A DNA stretch of 64,000 nt from the NCBI RefSeq assembly GCF_001483135.1, contig NZ_LNAL01000006.1, forward strand, positions 992,003 through 1,056,002. The letters are read 5' to 3'. The notes under the pieces are model-generated. The model did no database searches and was not told the origin of the DNA. It saw only the letters and a list, made by a program, of their open reading frames with translations. A program made the position numbers and the translations under genes. Below are positions 46,401-54,479 of this stretch, piece by piece; positions within the stretch are counted from its first letter, which is position 1, and every line of letters begins with the position of its first letter. The DNA is from Solirubrum puertoriconensis. Its GTDB lineage: Bacteria; Bacteroidota; Bacteroidia; Cytophagales; Hymenobacteraceae.

Positions 46401-46686
46401 AGGCATCTACGTGGAAATCGAAAGTGCCGTGCTCTTTGCTGTGGGGCCATTGCTCCATGTGCGTCAGCGTAGGCCGGGCCGGCATGCGCATCATCCGCTG
46501 GGCAGTTGGATTCAGGTAAACAAAAGTGAAATCCACAATCGTACCTGAGCCCGCCGGATCATATATGGGCAAGTAAAAAATCAGCCCGGTCATCGATACG
46601 TTGAGCACCTCACACAACAGCTCGTCGTAGGGCAGCCAGGTAGGCAAATCAGCGGGCTGGGTAGCCTGGACAGCAGAAAACGACAT
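43453..46686 (-). CDS. Multi-PAS sensor histidine kinase
   Basis: The start MSFSAVQ gives 1077 residues with no TM segment, so it should be a cytosolic sensor. Six or so PAS/PAC modules follow each other; three are clearly repeated (each with LPLF/ALPEVR-type and YFNFVYQP-type stretches). The C-terminal 240 residues are a kinase core with HDLKAPITNIEG (phospho-acceptor His) and ATP-binding NLLSNALKY, DNGLGID and GTGVGLFMVKRI. Redox, light or ligand input is plausible. A receiver protein gene follows. Confidence 0.87.
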   Translation of the reverse strand: MSFSAVQATQPADLPTWLPYDELLCEVLNVSMTGLIFYLPIYDPAGSGTIVDFTFVYLNPTAQRMMRMPARPTLTHMEQWPHSKEHGTFDFHVDAYLTGEPRSYNINYQADGYDNYYRLTARRAGEGLLVSFTDTADQPRSPVEIALRESQAREQAARAEIEAQRQQLQGIFNQAPVAIALLDGPEYRIALANPSVCEIWARPQAQVVGLPLFDALPEVRGQGLEELLEGVLRTGQPYVGTELPIQLLRHGSLETVYFNFVYQPQYNQGGETVGILVVATDVTSQVLARQQVQELNQELEGKVQERTQAALALQADLLAAAQRQVQQRETFFQIFEQTPASIALLRGPEHRFEYVNAAYQQLFPGRQLVGLPLAEALPETAAQGFVAWMNNVYQTGETFFGNEVLLTVEQLDGGPAKDVYFTFTYQAYQENGVTVGISIFAYDVTEQVLAKRQREAQQAQLAELFEQAPVAIVVMQGPEHRIEVVNPPAAQIWGHTQEEVLGKPLLEALPEVRDQGFKELLDRVAATGEAFVAQEVTAVLPRDGEMKTVYLNFVYQPLRDLQGLVNGVAAVAVDVSEQVAARRRVERNEQELRTLTDAIDQLVWTASPAGELEFFNAQWYRYTGSSWEQSRGTGWTLYYHPSDLPLLQQLWKESQQNGTAYHLEARLRDAEGTYRWFLIRAQPLRDASGRILRWFGTNTDIDERRHQEQELARAGELVRATLDSSADMIQVLDAVRDANGRIIDFRWRLLNAVATSSLGGDMVGRRLCEYHPGVKESGVFERFVQVMETGEPQRYELEYRHEQFNGWFEQSAVRLGDGLVTITADITVRKQAEQHLQATNEQLRRTNIDLDNFIYTASHDLKAPITNIEGLLYLLRDELPVEALRNEYVEVTLTRMMESVERFKRTIENLTDVSKLQKEHSQAATAVQLAPVVEEVRLDLGPLLQESRARLQIDVAGVPAVLISEKNLRSVVFNLLSNALKYRAPEREPDIRVRARVQDEFTVLEVTDNGLGIDPAFQSKLFTMFQRFHDHVEGTGVGLFMVKRIVENAGGQINVRSQLGAGTTFTVSLPNMPGPTA

Positions 46687-47081
46687 TGAGGCGGGGTGGA
46701 GCAAAAAGAAAGGTGGCAGAGCAAGCTACAACGTAGAGTCAATGGTACGCATTTCTGTGGTCGGGGGCCACGCTCTGCCTCCGGCCAGGCCACCTGCCAA
46801 AAAGCACCTAGGGCATAAAGGCAACAGGCCAACGGCAATGCTCATCGATTCAGTCAGCATTTGCCTGCCTGTACCGGATCAAAATGTGCTGTTAGTGCAG
46901 CCCGCTTAGCTAATACCTGATGTGCAGGATCATTTCCTAATCGAATCGTTACATAAGCCCCATTTGGGTTGCGCCTGTGCCTAAGCAGGGCACTTCGCTC
47001 AACTGCTAAACGAGCATTTTCACGCACGTGGTTGCGGATGCCGCGTTACGGTTGGGCAGACCTTCCAGAACCGCCTAGGTA
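46687..47081. other. Intergenic region, nothing recognised
   Basis: About 395 bp between a kinase gene start and the stop of the thioesterase gene. It contains CCTAGG at 46807 and 47073. No convincing ORF or palindrome seen. Confidence 0.4.
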
Positions 47082-47621
47082 TTATCTCTGCGGCTCCGTT
47101 GCTTGGCGGAGCTCCCGCATGCTCGCGCTCCAGTCGGCAATCCAAGCTGGCAGCTCGGGTGAATGCTGCGGTTCGCCGGCGGTTTTCAGGACCTCGTGCG
47201 GATCAACCGTGCCGCCCGTTCGGCGCAGAAACCGCAATGCCACCACCGAAGTGGCCACGGCCTGCTCGCCCCGCAGAAAGCGTTGTTGTAAGTAAAACAG
47301 CCGGTCGTCCCAGCCCAATACGGTAGTTTCGATGCGAAACCGCTGGAACAGATTCAGCGACTTGCCAAACTGTATGGTCTCGGCTGCTACTACTGCAAAT
47401 GGCATGTCTCGCTTAAGCCGTGCCCACAGGCCCGAGCGTAAAAGCAAATCCATGCGCCCCACATCGCCCATTGACAAGTACACCCCGTTATTGACGTGGC
47501 GCAGCACATCCAAATCGGTTAGCCCCACCCGCATGCTGGTGTAGCAGGGGCCAAGCACGGGGCAAGCAGGCCGAAAGCGGGCCGTGAAAAACACCCAAAG
47601 CAGGCGGAGGTACTGGTTCAA
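47082..47621 (-). CDS. Thioesterase-like (THEM6/4HBT-type) protein
   Basis: The 179-residue protein has a hydrophobic N-terminus, then a hot-dog fold with the DLDVLRHVNNGVYLSMGDVGRMDLL stretch in two segments, typical of acyl-CoA thioesterase-like 4HBT proteins. The catalytic Asp is the first D of LTDLDVLRHVNN. It may hydrolyse acyl-CoA or acyl-ACP, and the N-terminus suggests membrane association. The exact substrate is unknown. Confidence 0.7.
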   Translation of the reverse strand: MNQYLRLLWVFFTARFRPACPVLGPCYTSMRVGLTDLDVLRHVNNGVYLSMGDVGRMDLLLRSGLWARLKRDMPFAVVAAETIQFGKSLNLFQRFRIETTVLGWDDRLFYLQQRFLRGEQAVATSVVALRFLRRTGGTVDPHEVLKTAGEPQHSPELPAWIADWSASMRELRQATEPQR

Positions 47622-47927
47622 AATGAAATTGTCGTTACGGATGAACTACCGGGCGGCCATAAGCAGCCAACTTCGAGCTTCTTTCAACGGCCCGAAGCTA
47701 CGGCTGATGCGCTTAATGCCGGGTTTGGCGAGGCACTTCCGTGAACGTACTAACCATGGTTCCCAAACCCTGACGGACGCTAATTATGAGGAGCGAACAA
47801 AAACCTGCTGAGCAATCGAATAAGGATTAAGCATCCACCGGCTTATTTTGGATCTTAAGGCACCGCCATTAATTAGGAGCTTAAGCTGAGCCAACGCGCA
47901 ACGTGCATTGCTTATAGACTGACGGAC
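47622..47927. other. Intergenic region with a 10-bp direct repeat
   Basis: CTGACGGACG occurs at 47770-47779 and 47919-47928, the second copy touching the AraC-family start codon. It may be a regulator site or chance. No gene seen. Confidence 0.35.
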
Positions 47928-48776
47928 GTGAAACTTGAGTTTGAAGCCATAGCGCCTCCGGTAGGTAGCTCCTTTACCTTGCTCCACCACACGGATGTGG
48001 AAAGCACCCGCGTGCTCTGGCATTACCACCCCGAATATGAGCTAGTTTACTTACCCCACGGCCGCGGCCGCCGCCATATTGGTCAGCACGTTTCCCGTTA
48101 TCAAGGCGGGGAGCTGGTGTTTATCGGACCCAACCTGCCCCACCTGAGCTTCAGCTATGGCCGGCAAGATGATTTTGAGCAAATTGTTGTGCAGCTGCGC
48201 GCCGATTTTCTGGGCGAAGCCTTCCTGCAACGACCGGAGCTGGCGGCCATTCAGCAGCTGTTTTTGCGCGCCCACCAAGGCCTAGGCTTTGGCCCCACTA
48301 CTCGCCGGGTGGCGGGCGAGAAATTGCAACTACTACCAGAGGCGTTGCCGTTTGAGCGCCTGCTGCTGTTACTGGAGGTGCTGCAGCAACTAGCTTTGGC
48401 TGAAGATGCATTTACGCTGCACGCCGGCAGCCCAGGACAGGGCTTGCGTGGGCAGGAGCACGAACGCCTGAGTCGGGTTTACCAATTTGTGCAGGAACAT
48501 TACCAGGCAGAGGTGGCTGTGGAGGAGGTTGCCGGCTTGGTGCACTTGTCGGTGCCGGCCTTTTGCCGGTTTTTTAAGCGGGCTACCGGCCAAACGCTAA
48601 CGGAGTTTGTGCAGGAATACCGCGTCAGCCAAGCCTGTTTGTTACTGCTCGAAGACAAGCCCATCACGGAGGTAAGCTACGCCAGTGGGTTCCACAACCT
48701 CTCGCACTTCAACAAAACCTTCCGCAAGCTCACGGGGCAAAGCCCATCTGAGTATCGCCGGCAGCAGCCTGGGTAA
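47928..48776 (+). CDS. AraC-family transcriptional regulator
   Basis: The start is GTG. The 282-residue protein has an N-terminal cupin-like ligand domain (WHYHPEYELVYLPHGRG near residue 31 and FIGPNLPHLSF near 66) and a C-terminal double helix-turn-helix (VEEVAGLVHLSVPAFCRFFKRATG and ITEVSYASGFHNLSHFNKTFRKLTG). This is the sugar/aromatic-ligand type of AraC regulators. Its target is unknown; the kinase gene at 49236 lies downstream on the same strand. Confidence 0.88.
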   Translation: MKLEFEAIAPPVGSSFTLLHHTDVESTRVLWHYHPEYELVYLPHGRGRRHIGQHVSRYQGGELVFIGPNLPHLSFSYGRQDDFEQIVVQLRADFLGEAFLQRPELAAIQQLFLRAHQGLGFGPTTRRVAGEKLQLLPEALPFERLLLLLEVLQQLALAEDAFTLHAGSPGQGLRGQEHERLSRVYQFVQEHYQAEVAVEEVAGLVHLSVPAFCRFFKRATGQTLTEFVQEYRVSQACLLLLEDKPITEVSYASGFHNLSHFNKTFRKLTGQSPSEYRRQQPG

Positions 48777-48854
48777 GGTTAAGTAAGCTAGCCCTAGGTC
48801 AATACAGCATCGGCAATGGCTAATAGGGTAGTAGTGCACGGAGGGCGCTGGCTG

Positions 48855-49096
48855 TAATTTTGCAACAGATAATCCAGAAATGCTGGATGATAGTTTTCGA
48901 AACGGACGCCTTCGTGGAGGGCGGCCTGGTATTCATTTAACCATACCTTACATGATGTACATTCCTTATGTATGGCAGCTTGGCGGCGACGACACGCAAC
49001 GCTGGCTGCGCCACATTCGAGTCATGGTGCTGCGCCGCCTACCGGTGCTGCACATTCCAAGGAAAGCCTGGTCCTAACTGACCAGGCTTTTTTGTT
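48855..49096 (+). ncRNA. Candidate short transcription unit with leader-like ORF and intrinsic terminator
   Basis: TAATTTTG at 48855-48862 fits the -7 consensus, although no TTG lies 19 bp upstream. It is followed by an ORF from 48880 (65 codons) or 48952 (41 codons) to TAA 49075-49077. AAAGCCTGGTC/GACCAGGCTTT (49063-49073, 49080-49090) then TTT forms a terminator that contains the stop codon. The peptide is basic, with three Trp codons and no stalling run. It could be a small protein, a leader, or a regulatory RNA. Confidence 0.4.
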
Positions 49097-49235
49097 GCTA
49101 CAGCCCGTCCTGGGTGCGTTAACGGCACTAGGTAGGTTATCAAATATTAACAAAGAGTTATTGTGTTTATTCGCGAAATTGCCTGCTGCTTGCCCGCGAC
49201 GAGGAATAACCCTCGTATCTTCTTCCTGATTCGTT
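49097..49235. other. Region between the terminator and the kinase start
   Basis: Contains an AT-rich stretch, the small hairpin CGAGG/CCTCG (49200-49215) and TATCTTCT (49216-49223), a weak -7 match, 13 bp before the GTG start of the kinase. Confidence 0.3.
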
Positions 49236-51905
49236 GTGCTTGGTTCTTTCGTCGATTTTCAACTAGCATTCGAAGCCCAACCCGGTCGCGCCTTATTGCT
49301 GGCCGCCGACGCGCCTCATTATACCATCCTGGCCGTTAGCGACGAACTACTGCGCATTACCGGGCGCACCCGCGTAGAAGTAGTAAACCGCAGCCTCTTC
49401 GACTTTTACCCGGAAACCATTTGGGCCGCTGCACACGGAGCCGTGGCCTTGCGTGCTTCTCTGGATGAAGGCTTGCGAAGCAAGCAAAGCAACCGGATGC
49501 CGGTGGTTCGCTACGAGGTACAAAACGCGGCGGGCGAGTTGGAGCCACGCTGCTGGGCGGCATGCACCAAGCCTCTGCTGAATGCGGCTGGGCAAGTGCA
49601 GTACCTGTTGCACACCGGTGAGGATATAACGGCGCAGGTACTAGCGGAGGAGCAGCAAAAACGCGTAGCTGCCGAGCCCCACTATCGAACTTTGTTGGAA
49701 GAATCGCCGGTGGCAACGGCCTTATACCTAGGTCCGGAGCTGCGGATTCAGTACGCCAACGCTTTAATGCTCAGCTACTGGGGTAAAGACGCTGCCATTA
49801 TCGGGTTGCCCTTCCGCCAGGCCTTACCGGAGTTGCAACACCTGCCGCTGCCCATTCTGCTCGAGCAAGTGTACGCCAGCGGAGAAGCGCATGCCGGCGT
49901 GCGCGAACGGGTGATACGAAATGTGGATGGCCAACCGCGGGCGAGCTACTTTAGCTATACTTACAAACCCTTGCGCGACGCGGCCGGGCGGGTGTACGGG
50001 GTGCACCACACCGCCGTCGACGTTAGCGCCGAAGCGCAGGCCCTGCTGCAGATCGAAGAAAGTGAGCAGCGCTTCCGCACAATGGTAGAGCAGGCCCCGG
50101 TAGCAATTACGCTAACCGAGGGTCCGGATTTGGTGATTCAGAGCGTCAACGGCCCGATGTTGCGCATGATGAACAAAACCGCGGAGGCGGAGGTGCTCGG
50201 CCTGCCCATTGCCGAGGTGTTGCCCCGGGTGGCTGCGCACGGTATTCTGCAGGTTGCCCGGCAAGTGCTGGAAACTGGGCAACCCTTCCGTGGCGATGCC
50301 GTGCCGGCGCAAACTATTGGAAGCTCCGGCGCGCTGGAGTGGCGTTACTACAACGTATCCTACACTCCTCTGCGGCAGGGTGGTCGGGTAACCGGGCTGA
50401 TTCACGTGGCTATTGATGTGACCGAGCAGGTATTGGCCCGCCAGAAAGTGGAGGCGGAAAGAGAGCGGGCGCGGTTGGCTATTGAGGTAGGAGGGTTGGG
50501 GGTGTTCGAGACCAACCTGCTCTCCGGGGCCATGCTCACCGACGCACGCTGCAACGAGATATTCGGCTTTGCCACTCCCCAGACTTGGGCCTGCTACGTG
50601 GAAGCCATTCTCCCCGACGACCGGCCTATTCGGGACAAAGCCCTGCAGCAAGGCCTTGCGAGCGGTTCCTTTGCCTACGAGGTGCGCATTTGCCGGCCCG
50701 ATGGCCAAGTGCGTTGGGTGCGTGCGCGAGGCCGGGTGTACCACGATGCACAAGAACGCCCCGCATCGGTACTGGGAGTCATTCAGGATAACACGGAGCA
50801 GCGCACCATAACCGAGGCACTGCGGGAAGGCGAGCAGCGCTTCCGCATTATGGCCGACGCCGCACCTAACATGGTGTGGGCCGTGTATCCCGATTCCACC
50901 ATCCGTTACCTCAACCAAGCGTTCCTGGAATTTGTCGGCGTAAACTTCGACGAGTACCTGCGTACGGGTTGGGGCCCATACATGCACCCCGACGAGCTGA
51001 CCGGAGCCCAACTCACGCTGGAGCAAGCCATTGCCGAGCGCCGCATGTACGTGCTGGAGCATCGGATGCGCCGCCGCGATGGGCAGTACCGCTGGCTGTT
51101 GGCGCAGGGGGCACCAAGTTACTACCCCAACGGAGAACTGTACGGATACGTGGGCTCGGCCATCGACATCACGGAGCTCAAGCATACCAATGAGCAATTG
51201 CGGCGCACGAACCAGGATCTGGATAATTTCGTGTACGCTGCCTCGCACGACTTAAAGCAACCGGTAAGCAACCTTACCCGCTTATTGGAAGAACTCCGTT
51301 TCGCTGTACGGTTTGACGATCCGGCCGAAGAAAAGCTGCTGCTGCCGTTAATCCAGAACACGCTGCACCACCTTACCGTCACCATCGACGACCTAGCCGC
51401 GCTGGGGCAAGCCCAACGTCCGCTGGCTGTCGAAGCCGAGGAAGTGCGCCTTGCCGATTTGGCCTCCGAAGTCCTGTCTACTTTGTCGCCGCAAGTGCAA
51501 GCTGCCCAGGCATTGGTATACCTTGACTTCAGCAGCTGCCCAACCATTTCGTTTGCCCGCGCCAATCTGCGCACCGTGCTGCTTAACCTGGTAGGCAACG
51601 CCCTAAAGTACGCCGACCCTCAAAGGCCGGCTCGGGTACACTTAACCGCTTGGGCAGAGCGCGGCCAAGTGGTGTTGGAAGTGCAGGACAACGGCCTGGG
51701 TTTTGATGCAGATAAGTACGGCCCCACGCTATTCCGGCTGTTTCAGCGCTTTCACCAGCATATTCCTGGTACTGGGGTGGGTCTGTACCTAGTGAACCGC
51801 ATCGTACAAGCCAATGGTGGCCGCATCGAAGTGAGCAGCCGGGTGGGGGAAGGCGCCACGTTCCGCATCTGGCTAGGGGCAGCGCAGCCGAGTGGTTTAG
51901 GCTGA
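49236..51905 (+). CDS. Multi-PAS sensor histidine kinase
   Basis: GTG is the first plausible start; the next Met is far inside the first PAS domain. The 889-residue protein has no TM segment and about five PAS/PAC modules (landmarks EESPVATALYLGPELRIQYA, VEQAPVAITLTEGPDL, GVNFDEYLRTGWGPYMHPD). It ends in a kinase core with HDLKQPVSNLTRLL and ATP-binding NLVGNALKYADP, DNGLGFD, GTGVGLYLVNRI. It resembles the other PAS kinase at 43453 in order and wording. No response regulator gene follows it. Confidence 0.87.
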   Translation: MLGSFVDFQLAFEAQPGRALLLAADAPHYTILAVSDELLRITGRTRVEVVNRSLFDFYPETIWAAAHGAVALRASLDEGLRSKQSNRMPVVRYEVQNAAGELEPRCWAACTKPLLNAAGQVQYLLHTGEDITAQVLAEEQQKRVAAEPHYRTLLEESPVATALYLGPELRIQYANALMLSYWGKDAAIIGLPFRQALPELQHLPLPILLEQVYASGEAHAGVRERVIRNVDGQPRASYFSYTYKPLRDAAGRVYGVHHTAVDVSAEAQALLQIEESEQRFRTMVEQAPVAITLTEGPDLVIQSVNGPMLRMMNKTAEAEVLGLPIAEVLPRVAAHGILQVARQVLETGQPFRGDAVPAQTIGSSGALEWRYYNVSYTPLRQGGRVTGLIHVAIDVTEQVLARQKVEAERERARLAIEVGGLGVFETNLLSGAMLTDARCNEIFGFATPQTWACYVEAILPDDRPIRDKALQQGLASGSFAYEVRICRPDGQVRWVRARGRVYHDAQERPASVLGVIQDNTEQRTITEALREGEQRFRIMADAAPNMVWAVYPDSTIRYLNQAFLEFVGVNFDEYLRTGWGPYMHPDELTGAQLTLEQAIAERRMYVLEHRMRRRDGQYRWLLAQGAPSYYPNGELYGYVGSAIDITELKHTNEQLRRTNQDLDNFVYAASHDLKQPVSNLTRLLEELRFAVRFDDPAEEKLLLPLIQNTLHHLTVTIDDLAALGQAQRPLAVEAEEVRLADLASEVLSTLSPQVQAAQALVYLDFSSCPTISFARANLRTVLLNLVGNALKYADPQRPARVHLTAWAERGQVVLEVQDNGLGFDADKYGPTLFRLFQRFHQHIPGTGVGLYLVNRIVQANGGRIEVSSRVGEGATFRIWLGAAQPSGLG

Positions 51906-52300
51906 TGTTTAGGTTGAAAGCACTTACCCGTGGATGCTCAGCGCTGTGAGGCTACTACCGAGAAACGTAAGTGCCCACAAAGGCGAAACACTCATCCACC
52001 GCAGGCAAATTTTCTAGGTGATTATTATAAACGCATTGGCTTAGCTTCGGCCATTTTAAGCCCGGATGGCATCAGGCGTGCTGCAGGCTGACCAGACGAA
52101 ACTGCCCGCTCTTGGCAGAAAAACGCCTGTAATAGCCAGAGAGCAGGTGTCGGCAGAGGCAAGCACAGTTTGTAAGTGAGGGGCGCTGCTACCTTCTAAC
52201 CGAAACGAGATGTCATCTGATTAAGGGCAGTAGCGGCAACAAGCCGGCACGCTGTTTGGGGTTAGGTATGGGTCTTGTTCGCACACCTCTTCCTTTCGCC
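51906..52300. other. Intergenic region, nothing recognised
   Basis: 395 bp after the kinase, with no convincing ORF and no strong hairpin. Confidence 0.4.
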
Positions 52301-52582
52301 ATGATTGTCTCCGCCACAAATTCCATCAACCGGCTGCACCAACTGCAGGCTGAGCTTCAGACCACTCCCGAGTTAACTCTCAACGAACTGCAGCCCGTAC
52401 TACGGGAAATGTCTTCGTTGCTGCAGCAACTGCCCGGTGCCAGAGCGCAGGTGGGCTTGGCTGTACTCTACGACCTACAAGCCGAGTACGCCGCTGCCTA
52501 CAGCCGCACGCCCGGTGAGCAAGGGCGGCGCTGGCTAAACCGCGGCATGCAGGCGGTGCTGACGCAGGTACTTAAAAAGTAG
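52301..52582 (+). CDS. Small helical protein, unknown function
   Basis: The ATG at 52301 gives 93 residues; a TTG at 52256 or ATG at 52268 would extend it. The sequence is mostly helical and leucine/glutamine-rich (LHQLQAELQTTPELTLNEL), with a basic C-terminus. No family recognised. It may be a small structural or regulatory protein. Confidence 0.5.
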   Translation: MIVSATNSINRLHQLQAELQTTPELTLNELQPVLREMSSLLQQLPGARAQVGLAVLYDLQAEYAAAYSRTPGEQGRRWLNRGMQAVLTQVLKK

Positions 52583-52639
52583 AGTGCTAAGCGTGAGAAG
52601 AACTGACGCGTGGTGAGTGTATCTGACTCGATTGGCCAG

Positions 52640-53722
52640 CTACTGACCTAGTAGCCCGGCTGCTACACGTCGGGAGCGTGGCGCTCGGTTAGCCCCGGCC
52701 AGCCAGTTCATCATGTCGGCCCAGGCTACGTTGCCGTACCAGCGGGGCGGATCCTGCGGGGAGCGGCCAGTAAGCAGAAAACGCTCATCCAAACCGGGGT
52801 AAGGGCGCAACGTTAGGTTGCGTTGTCCGCGTCGGGCAAACTCCAGCGGCAACTGATCGAGCAGCCACGCACTGGGCTCGGCCGTGCCATAGGCAATGAG
52901 CATGGGCACGCGCACCTTGGGTAGCTCATCTACAGCTGGGTACCGAACCAGCGAAACGGTATTGCGCCATGCTGCACCCGATACGGCAGCAGGGTCGCGC
53001 AGTTCCATCAGGCTTTGGTAAGCGGCGTATACCGAATCGATGCGTCGTTGCGCGTCGGTAGGAGTAAGCCGGTGCTGCAGCTGGGCAGTGCGCAAATCGT
53101 GAACAAGCTGCGGCAACGGGCCCGATGGAATGGCTCCGTAGAAAGCCAAGTGGGTTACGTGGCGGTCAGCGGTAGCAAGGCGGGTAGCTACATGGCAGCC
53201 CTGTCCGCCGCCAACTACTGCCATCAGCCGGTCGTCAACCCACGACTGACGGCGCAGAAAGCGCAATACCTGCCGGGCTGCTTGCACGTGGTAGCCTCGG
53301 GTATCGTTCTCCAGATACGTTGTTGGGGGCGTATCGGAGCCTGTTTCCAAATATTCCTGTTCTTGGCTAAGGCGCCGGCGCTCTGCAACCAGCGGCACAC
53401 CGGGCCGGGCCAAAATAACAAAGTGGTACCGACCTTGATAGGCCTTTAGGTCGAAAGGCCAGCCCACGAAGGCAGCGCCTGAGTTGCCAGTTGTTATCAG
53501 TGGCCTTGCTCCGCCGCCCTGGCATAGCAGCACCACGGGCTTGCGCGGCTTTTGCGCCAGGTCCACGCCGCTTACCAGAAAAGTCAGCGTAGAGTCCTGA
53601 AAGGGTATGCGAAAAAGGGTAAAGCCCAGCTCCCGCGCCAAGGCAGTGTCGTGTTGTTGTCCCCGTGATGTAAAAGCCCCCAGCACCAAGCCCCCCAGCA
53701 ACAGTAAGCGTACGAAAAGCAT
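52640..53722 (-). CDS. Alpha/beta-hydrolase-like exported protein lacking the Ser nucleophile
   Basis: The start MLFVRLLLLG gives 360 residues with a signal peptide. The fold follows the alpha/beta-hydrolase order: strand PVVLLCQGGG, nucleophile-elbow position VVGGGQGCHVATR, and a C-terminal acid/His region. The elbow, normally GxSxG, reads GGGQG, so the catalytic Ser is absent. It is probably an inactive homologue or uses another residue. An in-frame start at 53743 is possible. The gene stands alone on the minus strand. Confidence 0.65.
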   Translation of the reverse strand: MLFVRLLLLGGLVLGAFTSRGQQHDTALARELGFTLFRIPFQDSTLTFLVSGVDLAQKPRKPVVLLCQGGGARPLITTGNSGAAFVGWPFDLKAYQGRYHFVILARPGVPLVAERRRLSQEQEYLETGSDTPPTTYLENDTRGYHVQAARQVLRFLRRQSWVDDRLMAVVGGGQGCHVATRLATADRHVTHLAFYGAIPSGPLPQLVHDLRTAQLQHRLTPTDAQRRIDSVYAAYQSLMELRDPAAVSGAAWRNTVSLVRYPAVDELPKVRVPMLIAYGTAEPSAWLLDQLPLEFARRGQRNLTLRPYPGLDERFLLTGRSPQDPPRWYGNVAWADMMNWLAGANRAPRSRRVAAGLLGQ

Positions 53723-54029
53723 AATAGATAGCGTCCCTGCCAAGATATTCTAAATGCCTAAGCACAACAATAGGCAGGGGTGCTTCGGTCGAATTATTTG
53801 CAATTATTTAACAAAGAAGGAGTCGGCTGTGATAGTCAAATGGCTGATCTGATGAAGAATTTTTAAAGTTCACATGCTAGGCTCTTGTCACTACCTATTC
53901 AATTCGAAAGCTCTGCATAACTTCTATATACCATTCATTGTTATAAACGCAGCCATAAAATCAGTATTTCACACCAGTAAAAATCCGTATCAGCCCTGCC
54001 CAACCCGACTTTTGGCCGCCGTTACTTTG
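53723..54029. other. AT-rich non-coding region
   Basis: This stretch is clearly more AT-rich than the rest of the window. No ORF of note. It separates the hydrolase from the RNA block. Confidence 0.5.
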
Positions 54030-54032
54030 TGA

Positions 54033-54113
54033 GAGTGGGCTGCCTGTCAAATGCGGCAACTGGTACGACTTCAGGTGTGGTGTCGTGCCATGACAGGCGG
54101 CCCGCTTTTTTTG
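54033..54113 (+). ncRNA. Candidate structured small RNA with terminator
   Basis: An outer stem GGGCTGCCTGTCA (54037-54049) with TGACAGGCGGCCC (54091-54103) has one wobble pair. It encloses an inner nine-pair stem, TGGTACGAC (54061-54069) with GTCGTGCCA (54082-54090), with the arms adjacent on the 3' side so the two can stack. Seven T follow. TACTTTG lies at 54023-54029. No ORF longer than 22 codons fits. No known RNA family is recognised. Confidence 0.5.
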
Positions 54114-54277
54114 CCCTAATAGTTCGTTGCTGAAATGGGGATCTGCACCCTAGGTTGTGCACTTTGACCCCAGCCGGAAGAGGAAGAAACAATCCGTAAA
54201 GGCTGTGCAAGGGCAAAAATTTTGCTTTGATTATCAGTTTAATCAGCCTGCTGACGAGTTTTTTTTGAGTCGAGGTA

Positions 54278-54307
54278 TTGCCTTAAAAACTCGGTCAGCT
54301 ATCTTTG
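54278..54307 (+). promoter_or_regulatory. Promoter of tRNA-Glu
   Basis: TTG (54278-54280), a spacer of exactly 19 bp, and TATCTTTG (54300-54307) match the Bacteroidota sigma-ABfr consensus TTG-N19-TAnnTTTG. Transcription should start a few bases downstream, near 54313. Confidence 0.8.
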
Positions 54308-54312
54308 CATCA

Positions 54313-54436
54313 TCAAACGACAACGGCGCTGCGCAAGCAGTCAATTCGCTCCGTTCGTCTAGGGGTTAGGACTGCAGATTTTCATTCTGCCAACAGGGGT
54401 TCGATTCCCCTACGGAGTACACCGCTTGTCGTTTGA
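54313..54436 (+). repeat. Leader-trailer inverted repeat around tRNA-Glu
   Basis: TCAAACGACAA (54313-54323) and TTGTCGTTTGA (54426-54436) are exact reverse complements. With one bulged base, CGG/CCG adds three more pairs (54324-54326 with 54422-54424). They flank the tRNA and would form a long stem holding both ends of the precursor. Confidence 0.7.
54348..54419 (+). tRNA. tRNA-Glu (UUC)
   Basis: A full cloverleaf can be drawn: acceptor GCTCCGT/ACGGAGT (first pair G-U), D stem GTCT/GGAC, anticodon stem GCAGA/TCTGC with loop TTTTCAT (anticodon TTC), variable CAAC, T stem AGGGG/CCCCT with loop TTCGATT, discriminator A. CCA is not encoded. The promoter is the TTG-N19-TATCTTTG element upstream and a terminator follows. 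Confidence 0.95.
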
Positions 54437-54443
54437 AGCTTAC

Positions 54444-54479
54444 AAAACCCGCTCGGAACTGCTCCGAGCGGGTTTTTTG
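54444..54479 (+). terminator. tRNA-Glu terminator, overlapping the gapA -33 element
   Basis: AAAACCCGCTCGGA/TCCGAGCGGGTTTT is a perfect 14-bp stem with a five-base loop; the T run extends to TTTTTT-G, whose TTG (54477-54479) is also the -33 element of the next promoter. Confidence 0.85.
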
